Source: Bacillus sp. 491mf (GTDB lineage: Bacteria > Bacillota > Bacilli > Bacillales > Bacillaceae_G). Taken from it: DNA of 37,007 nucleotides. Shown piece after piece: positions 15,046 to 24,236 of the stretch. Every line of letters begins with the position of its first letter. Position 1 is the first letter of the stretch. The DNA is taken from the NCBI RefSeq assembly GCF_900112415.1, contig NZ_FOLV01000037.1:1-37007 (forward strand), written 5' to 3'. Both the position numbers and the translations under genes were made by a program. The notes beneath the pieces were generated by a model, which was not told where the DNA came from, did not search any database, and saw only the letters and a program-made list of their open reading frames with translations.

Positions 15046-15069
15046 TTTATGCTACTCATTTTAAATACA

Positions 15070-15142
15070 GGGTTTTAAAAATTTCACATACCATAATAGG
15101 ATATATAAAATACAAACCCTGAATTAAGGTTTGCATTTTACA
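15070..15142. repeat. Direct repeat copy 2 with terminator hairpin
   Basis: A near copy of 14342-14414. Its 3' half forms a good hairpin, aaatacaaaccct with aggtttgcatttt, between the convergent DUF559 gene and the gene at 15145-15354, and would terminate both. Confidence 0.6.
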
Positions 15143-15144
15143 GT

Positions 15145-15354
15145 TTAGATCATAATACTATACTTTTCGTCTTCTGAAACTTGCAAGCTTGCGGAGCGAA
15201 TTGAAATTTCACAATTACCTATTCTTCGTTTAATTTCTGTTTTTAATTTTTCTTTTGCGAATTCTAAAGACTGTGCTGGAACTGTTGCAGATTGTACGGT
15301 TGTTACCCTGTCGTTATACATCACGGAAAAGTCAATTTCATATTGATATATCAC
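15145..15354 (-). CDS. Hypothetical 69-aa protein
   Basis: It starts at a GTG at 15354, with AAAGGGG about 12 bases upstream, so the start is only moderately supported. The product is soluble: YQYEIDFSVMYNDRV (two beta strands), an SLEFAKEKLKTEIKRRIG helix, then ISIRSASLQVSEDEKYSI. The alternation of strand-helix-strand suggests a small ferredoxin-like or ACT-like fold. No family is recognised. It converges on the DUF559 gene with the hairpin at 15070-15142 between them. Confidence 0.5.
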   Translation of the reverse strand: MIYQYEIDFSVMYNDRVTTVQSATVPAQSLEFAKEKLKTEIKRRIGNCEISIRSASLQVSEDEKYSIMI

Positions 15355-15478
15355 TGTACCATCAATCCCCTTTCCCTAGCTTACAATTAAAATATATGCA
15401 AGTACTAAGCAAAAACTTTCCACTTATTCTAAGAATCTTTTTAAACGTCTTAATATAGTTAATAACAAACAAAATGGA

Positions 15479-15528
15479 GTACCCCAAAAAGAACTTGTAG
15501 TGATTGCTACAAGTTCTTTTTGGGGTAC
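15479..15528. terminator. Perfect 22-bp inverted repeat, terminator-like
   Basis: gtaccccaaaaagaacttgtag (15479-15500) and its exact complement (15507-15528) have a 6-base loop. The right arm runs into the GGGGTAC tip of the Tn3-type end at 15522, so the hairpin straddles the transposon boundary. Confidence 0.6.
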
Positions 15529-15559
15529 TGATGGCAAAACGCTGATTTTATACGCTAAG
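15522..15559. repeat. 38-bp Tn3-family terminal repeat (orphan)
   Basis: It begins ggggtactgatggc and ends tacgctaag, with 33 of 38 positions identical to the end at 26977-27014 and in the same orientation, body to the right. No opposite-facing partner is recognisable in the window. Confidence 0.65.
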
Positions 15560-15590
15560 GATATGCACGATTTCATGCAGGCTACGGGAA

Positions 15591-15710
15591 CGGTTTGAAC
15601 TAGCAAATGCTGTTGTGACAGGAATGTATGAAATTCCGCATACAGCGGAGGCAACGGAAGGCTGGAAAACTCTTGGTATGAAGAGTTTTCTGGGATTTGG
15701 TTACTGCTGA
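15591..15710 (+). pseudogene. Gene remnant next to the Tn3-type end
   Basis: An uninterrupted reading of 39 codons, RFELANAVVTGMYEIPHT and so on to a TGA at 15708-15710, has protein-like composition but no start or ribosome site. Just upstream the frame breaks (a short frame begins MHDFMQATGTV and stops). It looks like an internal or C-terminal piece of a decayed gene; I do not recognise the family. Confidence 0.35.
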
Positions 15711-15795
15711 TAATGAGACGTTATGTCAACCGATCATGAATAGGGTATTCATGCTTTTCCTATGTTAAATTTATATAAAAAGGAGGCATTCATTC

Positions 15796-16680
15796 ATGGA
15801 AAAGTTACAAATCTTGTTTAATAGTTCAATCCAATCGATAACAGAATTGCATCCTGGATATGAAAATCACGCCAGTAATGTATTGTTAATTAAAACGGAA
15901 ACCGAGGAAGTCATTGTACGTTCCTCACAAATGATTCAAGAACCTCATAATGACTTCTGGTGGGGGTGTAAACAGCTATTTGGGATTGATCCTCGAAATG
16001 TATTTCATTTAGAAGTCATTAATAACTCCTTAGCGGAACTAAGTTCATTTCCTGTACCAAGGGTTCTACGAAAAATGACTATAGATAATAAGGAATACGT
16101 GGTAGTAGAAAAGTTAAATGGGCATACGATACATACTTTTTTGAATCAACCATCTTCCATATTAGAAAGCTTGGGGAAAGGATTAGCACTCATCCATCAA
16201 AAAAGCTTTAATTACATAGGTAATCCATTAGGGACTCATCAAACATCTATTTACGATTTTCACAGTACGCTTATAAACATAATGCAACAGCTAACTGAGA
16301 GATTTTATAAAAATAACCAACAAATATTAGAAGTTCTTCCTGAAATACAATTGTTATTAAAAAGGATTCCTACTCCAACAGAAAGTAATTTTATTTTAGT
16401 CGATATGGATCCCACACAATTTTTAAGCAATGGAACTGAAATTACCGGATTAGTAGATACAGAAGCTTATGCTGTAGCACCTAGAGAGTTAGATTTTATT
16501 GCTTTAGAATATGTATTGGATAAGAAGAGTGCTGAAGACTTTATTAGAGGATATATATCTGTACGGGATATTCCTGATTTAACTTATGTTAGAAAACCAT
16601 ATAGATATTTATATCGTTTGCTATCAGTTCAAGGTTCTGTTGGTATTGAAGAATGGCTAAACCATCCGACATATTTTTAA
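15796..16680 (+). CDS. APH/choline-kinase-fold phosphotransferase, divergent
   Basis: 294 aa with the overall plan of aminoglycoside phosphotransferase-family kinases: N-lobe (HASNVLLIKTETEEVIVRSS, then EYVVVEKLNGHTIHTFL as the hinge) and C-lobe with GKGLALIHQKSF. The catalytic loop, normally HGDxxxxN, appears as NFILVDMDPTQFLSNG near residue 197: the His is replaced by Asp and the Asn by Gln, while the catalytic-type Asp is kept. The metal-binding DxD/E strand is ITGLVDTEAYAVAPRELDFI. AAAAGGAGG precedes the ATG. Activity toward aminoglycosides is doubtful; related Bacillus proteins have unknown substrates. It is monocistronic, ending at the terminator at 16716. Confidence 0.75.
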   Translation: MEKLQILFNSSIQSITELHPGYENHASNVLLIKTETEEVIVRSSQMIQEPHNDFWWGCKQLFGIDPRNVFHLEVINNSLAELSSFPVPRVLRKMTIDNKEYVVVEKLNGHTIHTFLNQPSSILESLGKGLALIHQKSFNYIGNPLGTHQTSIYDFHSTLINIMQQLTERFYKNNQQILEVLPEIQLLLKRIPTPTESNFILVDMDPTQFLSNGTEITGLVDTEAYAVAPRELDFIALEYVLDKKSAEDFIRGYISVRDIPDLTYVRKPYRYLYRLLSVQGSVGIEEWLNHPTYF

Positions 16681-16715
16681 AAACAACTTCCGGTAACTAT
16701 AATTATGTGAACACG

Positions 16716-16748
16716 AAAGTCCTCCAGTTAAACAATCTGGAGGACTTT
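16716..16748 (+). terminator. Rho-independent terminator of the kinase gene
   Basis: Perfect 12-base arms aaagtcctccag and ctggaggacttt flank a 9-base loop and are followed by a short T run. Confidence 0.8.
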
Positions 16749-16880
16749 TAATAGTCTTCTAAATACATTGAATCCCGATAATGATGCGTCATGTTAACTT
16801 TACATGAATATCCTATTCATCCAAATTTGTACAAATCTTTTCTGTTGACTGATACAATGAAAGAAAGAGGTGAATAGATT

Positions 16881-17072
16881 ATGGCAAAGAAAACAAATTG
16901 GCTTCAAATTGTTGGTTTAACATGGCTGGCAACCATTATATTACTTTCAACAGACATTATTAATCTAATTCCAAATCAGGTAGTTTCTCTAAGTGTTTCT
17001 GTTGTTATAGGTGTGATTGCACTAGGAGCTAATCTGACAGGACTTTACTTACTTAAAAAGAAAAAATATTGA
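16881..17072 (+). CDS. Small two-helix membrane protein, 63 aa
   Basis: AGAGGTG precedes the ATG. Two hydrophobic helices are visible, WLQIVGLTWLATIILLSTDI and VVSLSVSVVIGVIALGANLT, with a basic C-terminus (LKKKKY) that places the tail inside the cell. No conserved motif or family is recognised. It has its own promoter region and no partner gene; its size would also fit a small toxin or a regulatory membrane peptide. Confidence 0.55.
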   Translation: MAKKTNWLQIVGLTWLATIILLSTDIINLIPNQVVSLSVSVVIGVIALGANLTGLYLLKKKKY

Positions 17073-17127
17073 GAGCAAATCGTGCCTCTCTCCAAATAAA
17101 GAGGGGTTTGGAATAACTTCCAATAAC

Positions 17128-17166
17128 GGGTTTCTTTGCCCATCCCCCGAAAAAGGGGAATAAGAC
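17128..17166. repeat. Third copy of the 39-bp Tn3-type end (orphan)
   Basis: It starts gggtttctttgcccat and ends gaataagac; it differs from the copy at 27548-27586 at only two positions. The same orientation means the body lay to the right, where the IS231 cassette now begins 28 bases away. Confidence 0.65.
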
Positions 17167-17440
17167 AGAAAATGCTAATTAATAACCTATCAGGGGTCAC
17201 CATACATGCCCATCAACTTAGGGATTTTATAACGCCCCCAAAACGAAAAAAATGAGTCGAACTCTTATAAATAACTGTAAAAAGGTAAAATTTTCGTTAT
17301 GGGGGATGTCTCAAAATATTATCTTAATGCGTATGTAGTGGATCACTTAATACAGCTATACAAAATAATTAATTTAATTAAAAATACATTTCATTCGTTT
17401 TTTTTATGTATTTACTATAACTTGAATCTCCAGAAAGCAA

Positions 17441-18202
17441 TTAAAATGCTTTCCTTTTAGTTTTGTTCTCAAGCTTAGTTAATTCATGATTAATTAATGT
17501 ACCTTTATGTTGTTCCCCTAGGCATACTTTTTTCATTACTCCCGGTTCATCAAAATTAAATATGTGGACTGGTAAATTATAATCACGAGCAAGCAACAAT
17601 GCTGACTGATCCATAACTTTTAAATTTTTTTGAACTACGTCATTATAATTTAAATTACTGTACATTTCCGCTTCCTTATCATTCTTTGGATCACTCGTAA
17701 AGACTCCATCCACTCCTTGCTTTGCGACTAAAATTGCATCACTGTTTGTTTCTATAGCTCGTTGTACACTCGGATAATCTGTAGTGACAAAAGGCTGCCC
17801 ATTCCCACCGCCAAAAATGACAATATATCCTTTATCTAAATGATGAACCGCCCGTAAACGAATGTAAGGTTCTGCTACAGCTGTAATAGGAATAGATGTC
17901 ATAACACGTACTTCTTTGTCAGTTTTACTCTTTAGTACCCCTCTTAGCATTAAACTATTGATAATGGTACCTAATGTACCTATATTGTCTGCTTCTACCC
18001 TATCAATTCCCCATATGTCAGCTAAATTCCCCCTAAAAATGTTACCACCTCCAACAACAAGGGAGACTTCAATCCCTAAGTCTACAATAGATATAATTTC
18101 ATTTGCTATATGTTCCAAACATTTAGAACCAAAACTGTTTCCATCTTGATCAGCAAGAGCTCCTCCACTTAATTTAATTAAAACGCGCTTGTACTGTGTC
18201 AT
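17441..18202 (-). CDS. Divergent UMP kinase (PyrH-like), plasmid cassette passenger
   Basis: 253 aa from the ATG at 18202, which has AAAGGAGG eight bases upstream; an ATG at 18226 lacks a site. The amino-acid-kinase fold is clear: KRVLIKLSGGALADQDG, VSLVVGGGNIFRG, ADNIGTLGTIINSLMLRGVL, VFTSDPKNDKEAEMY, then MDQSALLLARDYNLPVHIFN and PGVMKK. These match PyrH order and length (usually about 240 aa). The loop usually reading GGTGNPxFTTDT is GGGNGQPFVTTDY, a clear divergence, so substrate use or regulation by GTP/UTP may differ. Chromosomal pyrH is essential; an extra plasmid copy in a mobile cassette could give tolerance to an inhibitor of UMP kinase, or buffer pyrimidine supply. That is inference. 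Confidence 0.85.
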   Translation of the reverse strand: MTQYKRVLIKLSGGALADQDGNSFGSKCLEHIANEIISIVDLGIEVSLVVGGGNIFRGNLADIWGIDRVEADNIGTLGTIINSLMLRGVLKSKTDKEVRVMTSIPITAVAEPYIRLRAVHHLDKGYIVIFGGGNGQPFVTTDYPSVQRAIETNSDAILVAKQGVDGVFTSDPKNDKEAEMYSNLNYNDVVQKNLKVMDQSALLLARDYNLPVHIFNFDEPGVMKKVCLGEQHKGTLINHELTKLENKTKRKAF

Positions 18203-18455
18203 AATTTTCCTCCTTTGAAATATCACTAAAATAAAAGGAACAAAGGCTGATGCCCCTGTTCCTTTAAAAGAAAATGAAGAATAAAAGAAATAGATTCTAT
18301 GAAATCGTTCGTATACATGTTCATATCATCCACTCCTTTTCATCACACTTAATTTAGAATAAACACACTTTTTACATTATACAAAACATTTAATTATTTA
18401 ATCAATATATTTTGTATAGTTCTAATTAAACATTTTACACATAGGAGTCGCCATA

Positions 18456-20114
18456 TACGCCCATAAACTTAAGAGCATTAACTACCCCAAGGTGTACAAA
18501 AACGTTATTCTTTCTAAACAAGACTATTAGAAAGGATGACGTTTTTTATGAATCTTTCCATTCAAAGTGAGCTGCAATTATTTGCTGAAGAATTATATGA
18601 ACATCTTACTCCTTCATTTCTGGAAAATCTCGCTAAAGAACTAGGGTTTGTACAACGGAAACGAAAGTTTTCTGGTCATGATTTAGCTACTATCTGTGTC
18701 TGGATTAGTCAACGAGTAGCAAGTGATTCTTTAGTGAGACTGTGTAGTCAACTTCATGCTGTTACAGGAACACTTATGAGTCCAGAAGGACTCAATAAGC
18801 GTTTCAATAAAAAAGCTGTTTGCTTTTTAAAACATATTTTCTCTTCGTTATTAAAAAGTAAAATTTGCGAAACATCAGTGATTCCTAGTTCTTCAATCGC
18901 TTATTTTCAACGAATTCGTATTTTAGATGCAACGATTTTTCAAGTGCCAAAGCATTTAGCTAGTGTGTATCCTGGATCAGGTGGTTGTGCTCAAACAGCG
19001 GGTATAAAAATCCAGTTAGAATATGATTTACACAGTGGCCAGTTTTTAAATTTCCAAGTGGAACCAGGGAAAAATAATGATAAAACCTTTGGAACAGAGT
19101 GTTTAGCAACATTACGTCCTGGGGATCTATGTATTCGGGATTTAGGCTATTATTCACTGGATGATTTAGATCAAATGGACCAACGTGGCGTGTATTACAT
19201 ATCACGGCTCAAATTAAACAATAGGGTGTATATCAAAAATGAATTTCCTGAATACTTTCGAAATGGGACAATAAAAAAACAATCTCAGTACATCAAAGTT
19301 GATTTAGAACACATTATGGATACCTTAAAACCAGGACAGGTCTATGAAATAAAAGATGCTTATATTGGAAAGGATAAAAAATTATTCACTCGAGTGATTA
19401 TGTATCGATTAACAGAGAAACAACTTCGTGAGCGTATGAAAAAACAAGTGTACACAGAAAGCAAAAAGGGCATTACATATTCGGAAAAAAAGCAAACGAT
19501 TAGCTGGCATGAACCTATATGTTACCAATACACCTTGGGAGATTGTTCCGATGGAACAAATCCATAATTTTTACTCTCTCCGCTGGCAAATTGAAATCAT
19601 TTTTAAAACTTGGAAATCCTTATTTCAAATTCATCATTGGCAACATATTAAACAAGAGCGATTAGAATGCCATGTTTATGGAAAACTCATTGCCATTTTT
19701 CTATGTTCTTCTACTATGTTTAAGATGCGACAATTAATTTTACAAAAGAAGAAACAAGAATTAAGTGAATATAAAGCAATCGGAATGATTCAAGATCATT
19801 TACACATTTTATATCAAGCCATACAGCAAAACACCCAAGAAATAACAAAGATTCTAATCCGACTATTCCACTTACTCCAAAAGAACGGCCGGAAATCTCA
19901 TCGATATGAAAAGAAAACAGTCTTTGATATTTTGGGTGTTGTCTATGAGTATAATGGATTGAGAAAACAGAAGAAAGCTGCATAATTTTTAAAAACGATA
20001 CCTATAAAGGTTTATTTGGTATGGTCATTTTTAAAGACACGAAATATTTCAAGAGTTTTTTCGTTTATATGAACGAAAGTTCATTTTGTTTCCTCTCTTA
20101 AGTTGATGGGCATG
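18456..20114 (+). mobile_element. IS231-family insertion sequence
   Basis: Left end tacgcccataaacttaag (18456-18473) and right end cttaagttgatgggcatg (20097-20114) are IS231-type inverted repeats, about 1.66 kb apart, the family's length. The left flank ggagtcgccata (18444-18455) resembles the right flank gggtcaccata at two mismatches, so the left end was probably itself inserted at, or duplicated from, the same target. Confidence 0.8.
18548..19985 (+). pseudogene. IS231 transposase (IS4 family), frameshifted
   Basis: The intact protein would be about 478 aa. The first frame ([20 protein letters not shown]...) carries the catalytic start [13 protein letters not shown] and [18 protein letters not shown], where the two Asp of DDE lie. 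It leaves frame after QTISWHE near 19505-19515. The remainder reads in the +1 frame as [20 protein letters not shown] and [17 protein letters not shown], which contains the IS4 signature Y-(2)-R-(3)-E-(6)-K. A one-base insertion or two-base deletion at the junction explains this. The copy is probably inactive, but it may have been mobilised by a related active IS231. Confidence 0.88.
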
Positions 20115-20125
20115 GGGTCACCATA

Positions 20126-20472
20126 TCAAAAAAAGAAAATTGTACGTTTAGACACAATTTGGACATAAAATATCCGATTCCTTGTATGCTAAGGGACCGG
20201 ATATTTATTTTACTGTTTTATATAGCGTACAATTTCTCGCTTACGAGGTCTGTGTAGCAACCGAACCAAATCTTACGTTAAGTATTAGTGGACATCAAAA
20301 ATAGTAATGACTAAACCAGATTAACATCCATCCGATTCACAATTAAATATACCAATATGTTAAATAGCTAAGTAATACAAACGGTATGAAAAGAATTTCT
20401 ATTCTTTTCACACTTTTTTAAATTTGTTTATAAGTTTCATACGAAATACGTGGAAAGATGGCAGCCTCTCTT
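20126..20472. other. Intergenic stretch with two terminator hairpins
   Basis: About 350 bases. aaatatccg...cggatattt (20168-20206) is a hairpin, and gaaaagaat...attcttttc (20387-20412) followed by a T run lies 60 bases downstream of the kinase stop on the minus strand and probably ends the two-component operon. No gene is seen. Confidence 0.5.
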
Positions 20473-21495
20473 TTATAAATAAGGCTCAAAAGTTACCATA
20501 CCTGACAACGGAAATATTAATGTAACTCTAGTTCCTTTATTCACTTCAGATTCAATGCCAATTTTCATTCCTAATTTTGAGCACAGTTTTTCGCATAGAT
20601 ACAAGCCCATTCCTGTACTTTTGCTAAATCTCCTTCCATTCTCTCCAGTAAATCCTTTTTCAAAAACTCTATTTATATCTTTAGTTATTATCCCTACTCC
20701 ATTATCCTCTATAGTTAGTATTACTGAGTTAGCTTTCTTAATTGAGTATATACGTATCATTTGTTCTTTGTTATTTGAGTACTTTATAGAATTTCCTATT
20801 ATTTGATTAATAATAAATTCAACCCATTTTCTATCACTATATACGATTTTATTAATATCTTTTATATCTAATTTTATTCTCTTATGAATAAAATCTCTAT
20901 AATTTCTTTTAATTACAGTTCTTACTAGATCATCAAGGTCAATTGGTTTTATAATATAGTCCTTACTGACATTATTGCTTCGAGAATAATACAGCACCTG
21001 TTCTACAAACCTTTCGATTCGATCCATTTGGGAGTCTATTTTATTAGTTACTTCATTTTGATTGTTTTCAATTATTAGCTTTGTAGAAGCTATCGGCGTC
21101 TTAATTTCATGCACCCATGTTTCTATATATTCTCTATAATCCGCTTGCATATCTCTATAATATTTTACATTCTCATGCATATCTCTACTTATTTCTTTTA
21201 GTATAGAGGTAAGCTTTTCCCCATGTAGAAAGTTTGCTTCCTTTACTACCTCTGGAAGTAGGTATTTTTTCTCCAAGTTTTCTAATATGCCATTGATCTC
21301 GTTATAATAATTTTTGCATTTTATAAATTCTATAGCCATATATGAAATCAATGGAAAAAACCAAATACAAAAGACAAAGAATATTATAATGAACTGAACA
21401 TTCGCAGTCAGCAATATACCTGCTAGTATAATAAATACCAGTACATTAGATAGTATTACTACCATTTTATCTTTAATAAATTCACCTGTATTCAT
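20473..21495 (-). CDS. BceS/YxdK-like intramembrane-sensing histidine kinase
   Basis: 340 aa. Two transmembrane helices (about residues 11-30 and 33-55) have almost no loop between them, the hallmark of Bce-type kinases that sense through the partner transporter. The dimerisation/phosphoacceptor box is ETWVHEIKTPIASTKLI with His at about 129. The ATPase domain shows FIINQIIGNSIKYSN (N box), LTIEDNGVGI (G1) and KSTGMGLYLCEKL (G2). The start overlaps the stop of the response regulator by four bases, so the two are co-translated. With the ABC transporter downstream in the same region it forms a four-component antimicrobial-peptide detection and resistance module. Confidence 0.88.
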   Translation of the reverse strand: MNTGEFIKDKMVVILSNVLVFIILAGILLTANVQFIIIFFVFCIWFFPLISYMAIEFIKCKNYYNEINGILENLEKKYLLPEVVKEANFLHGEKLTSILKEISRDMHENVKYYRDMQADYREYIETWVHEIKTPIASTKLIIENNQNEVTNKIDSQMDRIERFVEQVLYYSRSNNVSKDYIIKPIDLDDLVRTVIKRNYRDFIHKRIKLDIKDINKIVYSDRKWVEFIINQIIGNSIKYSNNKEQMIRIYSIKKANSVILTIEDNGVGIITKDINRVFEKGFTGENGRRFSKSTGMGLYLCEKLCSKLGMKIGIESEVNKGTRVTLIFPLSGMVTFEPYL

Positions 21496-22163
21496 GGCAT
21501 TATATACCCTAGCTTTCTTCTTGTTTCTATTGGATTTTCTATACCTATCTCTTCAAGCTTTTTTCTTAATCTATTTATATTAACAGTTAAAGTGCTATCA
21601 TCCACAAAATAATCAGATTTCCATAAGGATTCCATGAGTGAATCTCTTTTTACAATATTACCGCGATTATTTATTAAGCATGAGAGTATCTTAACTTCAT
21701 TTTTAGTTAAATCTACGGACTTGTCTTGATAAGTAACCGTTGCATTCGAAAGGTTCAAATGAATGTCTTTATAATGTAAGATGTTATTCGTCTTTATGCC
21801 TCCATAAGCTCTTCTTAAAACATTTGTAACTCTTGCTAACAATATTTCTGTATTATAAGGCTTTGTTATAAAATCATCTGCTCCTAAATTCATACTCATT
21901 AGTTCATCTACATCACTATCTCTGCTCGTAACCATTATAATTGGAACATCTGAAGTTTTACGTATTTCTCTGCATATATAATAACCATCAAACACAGGAA
22001 GATTTATGTCTAGTAATATAAGGTTTGCATTCTCGTTTTCTACATATTCGATAATATGATTAAAATCTATGGGAGCCTTTACTTCATATCCATACTTTTC
22101 AAAAAAAAATTGTAACTCTTCTCTTATAATTTCATCATCTTCAATAAGAATGATCTTTTTCAT
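21492..22163 (-). CDS. BceR/YxdJ-like OmpR-family response regulator
   Basis: 223 aa. The receiver domain has the acidic pair IEDDE (residues 8-10), phosphoacceptor Asp in LILLDINLPVFDG (about 52), VTSRDSDVDELMSMNLGADD and the invariant Lys in ITKPYN. The C-terminal OmpR/PhoB winged helix is visible as LTKNEVKILSCLINNRGNIV and DDSTLTVNINRLRKKLEEIG. It is co-translated with the kinase. It should activate the ABC transporter genes and yxeA upstream; matching operator-like sequences are listed at 25088-25104 and 25833-25849. Confidence 0.9.
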   Translation of the reverse strand: MKKIILIEDDEIIREELQFFFEKYGYEVKAPIDFNHIIEYVENENANLILLDINLPVFDGYYICREIRKTSDVPIIMVTSRDSDVDELMSMNLGADDFITKPYNTEILLARVTNVLRRAYGGIKTNNILHYKDIHLNLSNATVTYQDKSVDLTKNEVKILSCLINNRGNIVKRDSLMESLWKSDYFVDDSTLTVNINRLRKKLEEIGIENPIETRRKLGYIMP

Positions 22164-22244
22164 GGATTTTCCCTCGCTATATAGAATATAAGGCTATTAA
22201 ACCTTAAGTAACAAGATTTAATAGCCTTAATAATTATTATAAAA

Positions 22245-24236
22245 TCAAGTATTACCTTTTACTATATTTTTATACCCGATATATGTTGTGTAGAAATATC
22301 CTGCATAAACTACAATAAATATTAGCGCTGTCATGAACGCTGAAAAACTAATATTTGTTGGTTGAAGTTCGTTTACAAAATCATTAGCTACCTTAATCCC
22401 GATTACTGAATGAACGAACGCAAGAGTAATTGGAAAACTAAAGTACACTAAGGTTTGAATGAAAATGGTTTTGTCTATCATTTTTCTGTTTGATCCAATT
22501 CTCTTCAAAGATTTATATCTTTCTATGCTGTCGCTGGCTTCTGATAATTGTTGAAGAGCTAATACAGCCATACTGGTTATTAAAAATACAATACCTACAT
22601 ATATCCCAACAAATAGTATAATAGTTGTTATTCCCTTACTTATTTCATAAGCTCCATCCCTTGATATGCTAGTTATACTTTTAACATTTATATTCGTACC
22701 TTTCTTATAAAAGTCTGCTGTAATTCTATCATCATCATATTTTTTATTATGTTCTTTTTTATTTCCGTCTAAATAATTTACATTAAGTACGGATGTACTA
22801 ATTTTGTAGCCTGATAAAAACTCATCATTTATAACGATTGTGAATACATTATTTAACCCATCAAAAGTTTGAAGATTTTCTTGTATAACTTTAGGATTTT
22901 TTACTAGATATTCTTTTTCTTTAATATTCATCTTATTGCTATTTTTTAATCTTTCATTTATTGGATTAACCAACTCGTTATGATTTGATAAAAGCAAAAC
23001 TTCATTGTTATTTAAATCGATTTCTTTTTCACCTTTAAGTGTTAAAATTTTATTGTAATCAGATACTTTAATGAAATCCACATCACGACCCCTAAATCTT
23101 TTGGGTTTTTTTGTTAAAAAATCACTGACTTTCATCCCTGTATGATATACATTATAAGATACATATTTTTCGTTATTACTTTTTTTAAAATTTATTGTAT
23201 TTAATGCGTCTTCTATAGTGTAACTTTCATCATTATTTTCCAACATAACACTAGCATCAAAAGGTGTTGCTGCTTTCATTGCTGCGTCTGAACTTCTTTT
23301 TAAGCTTATTCCTGTAGATAAAACTACCATTGTAATAAATAACATTAAACAAATTAAAGATATGGATATAAAATTTGTATTAACCTTACTATTTAGTTGT
23401 TTGATGATAAATATATTTAACCCTTTAAAATAGACTTTTTTATTTTTCTTTACAACATACAATATAAATCCAGATAAGCTAAAGAAAAACAACAATGTAC
23501 CTAATACTCCAAGAAGTATTGCTACTATGAGCATAGGATTTCTAAAATTTAACCCTATCTTTAGTACAGAACTATATGCAAATCCAAGTGATACCACGCA
23601 TAAAATCAATGTTATTACATATATGATAGGATTTTTAAATTTTATCTCTTCGCTTTTTCTACCTGCTGTTAACATGTCAATTATTTTGTATTTAGAAACA
23701 ACATATACATTAAATAACATAACAAGCAAAAACATGATTCCAAAGTATAATACAGTTTTACCTATAGCACCTGTTGAAACTGCAAACTTATATCCATCTA
23801 TGGGCAAATCGAATAACTTTAATGTAAATGTAGATAATCCCTGTGATACTCCAATACCTAATATAAGTCCACTTATTAAAGATATAACGCCAACTAAAAA
23901 TGTCTCTGTTACTAATATTCTGGATATATTTTTTCTTCCCATACCTAAAGTCATATATATTCCTAATTCTTTTTTACGTTTTTTAATTAAAAAATTATTT
24001 GCATAGAGTATTAAACTACCCAATATTACAGATACAAATACTGACACACCTGAGATAAAGTCCATTAAAGTGGACACATACGCTCTACCTGATCCTTCAA
24101 TTTCCGTAAGTGCCTTTTGTGATTCTATCGAGTTAAAGCTATAAAATATACAAACAGCTAGTGTTAGTGTTAAGAAATATATCGCATAATCCTTAAAACT
24201 TTTCTTTACATTACCAACAGCAATCTTAGAATACAT
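22245..24236 (-). CDS. BceB/YxdM-like ABC transporter permease
   Basis: 663 aa from the ATG at 24236, chosen because GGAGGTG ends eight bases before it; the frame reaches 24254 only through a GTG/TTG-type extension. The layout is that of Bce-type permeases: one N-terminal helix, a bundle (FtsX-like) around residues 55-260, a large extracellular domain of about 200 residues (between roughly 335 and 540) and a final three-helix bundle with the ALQQLSEASDSIERYKSLKR coupling helix. The big domain recognises peptide antibiotics and passes the signal to the kinase. It overlaps the ATPase gene by 11 bases. Confidence 0.9.
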   Translation of the reverse strand: MYSKIAVGNVKKSFKDYAIYFLTLTLAVCIFYSFNSIESQKALTEIEGSGRAYVSTLMDFISGVSVFVSVILGSLILYANNFLIKKRKKELGIYMTLGMGRKNISRILVTETFLVGVISLISGLILGIGVSQGLSTFTLKLFDLPIDGYKFAVSTGAIGKTVLYFGIMFLLVMLFNVYVVSKYKIIDMLTAGRKSEEIKFKNPIIYVITLILCVVSLGFAYSSVLKIGLNFRNPMLIVAILLGVLGTLLFFFSLSGFILYVVKKNKKVYFKGLNIFIIKQLNSKVNTNFISISLICLMLFITMVVLSTGISLKRSSDAAMKAATPFDASVMLENNDESYTIEDALNTINFKKSNNEKYVSYNVYHTGMKVSDFLTKKPKRFRGRDVDFIKVSDYNKILTLKGEKEIDLNNNEVLLLSNHNELVNPINERLKNSNKMNIKEKEYLVKNPKVIQENLQTFDGLNNVFTIVINDEFLSGYKISTSVLNVNYLDGNKKEHNKKYDDDRITADFYKKGTNINVKSITSISRDGAYEISKGITTIILFVGIYVGIVFLITSMAVLALQQLSEASDSIERYKSLKRIGSNRKMIDKTIFIQTLVYFSFPITLAFVHSVIGIKVANDFVNELQPTNISFSAFMTALIFIVVYAGYFYTTYIGYKNIVKGNT

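Larger units (their letters stand above)
17194..20125. mobile_element. IS231-bounded cassette carrying a UMP-kinase-like gene (MIC231-like)
   Basis: The outer left end catgcccatcaactta (17205-17220) and outer right end (20097-20114) are IS231-type inverted repeats. The immediate flanks are the identical 11-mer gggtcaccata (17194-17204 and 20115-20125), a perfect target duplication of the size IS231 makes. Inside are the passenger gene (17441-18202) and a whole IS231 copy with its own left end at 18456. Mobile insertion cassettes with IS231 ends and passenger genes (MIC231) are known in this bacterial group. Confidence 0.7.

Noticed and set aside
23527-24006. 159-aa plus-strand frame inside the permease gene
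   Set aside because: Antisense shadow of a well-supported membrane protein.
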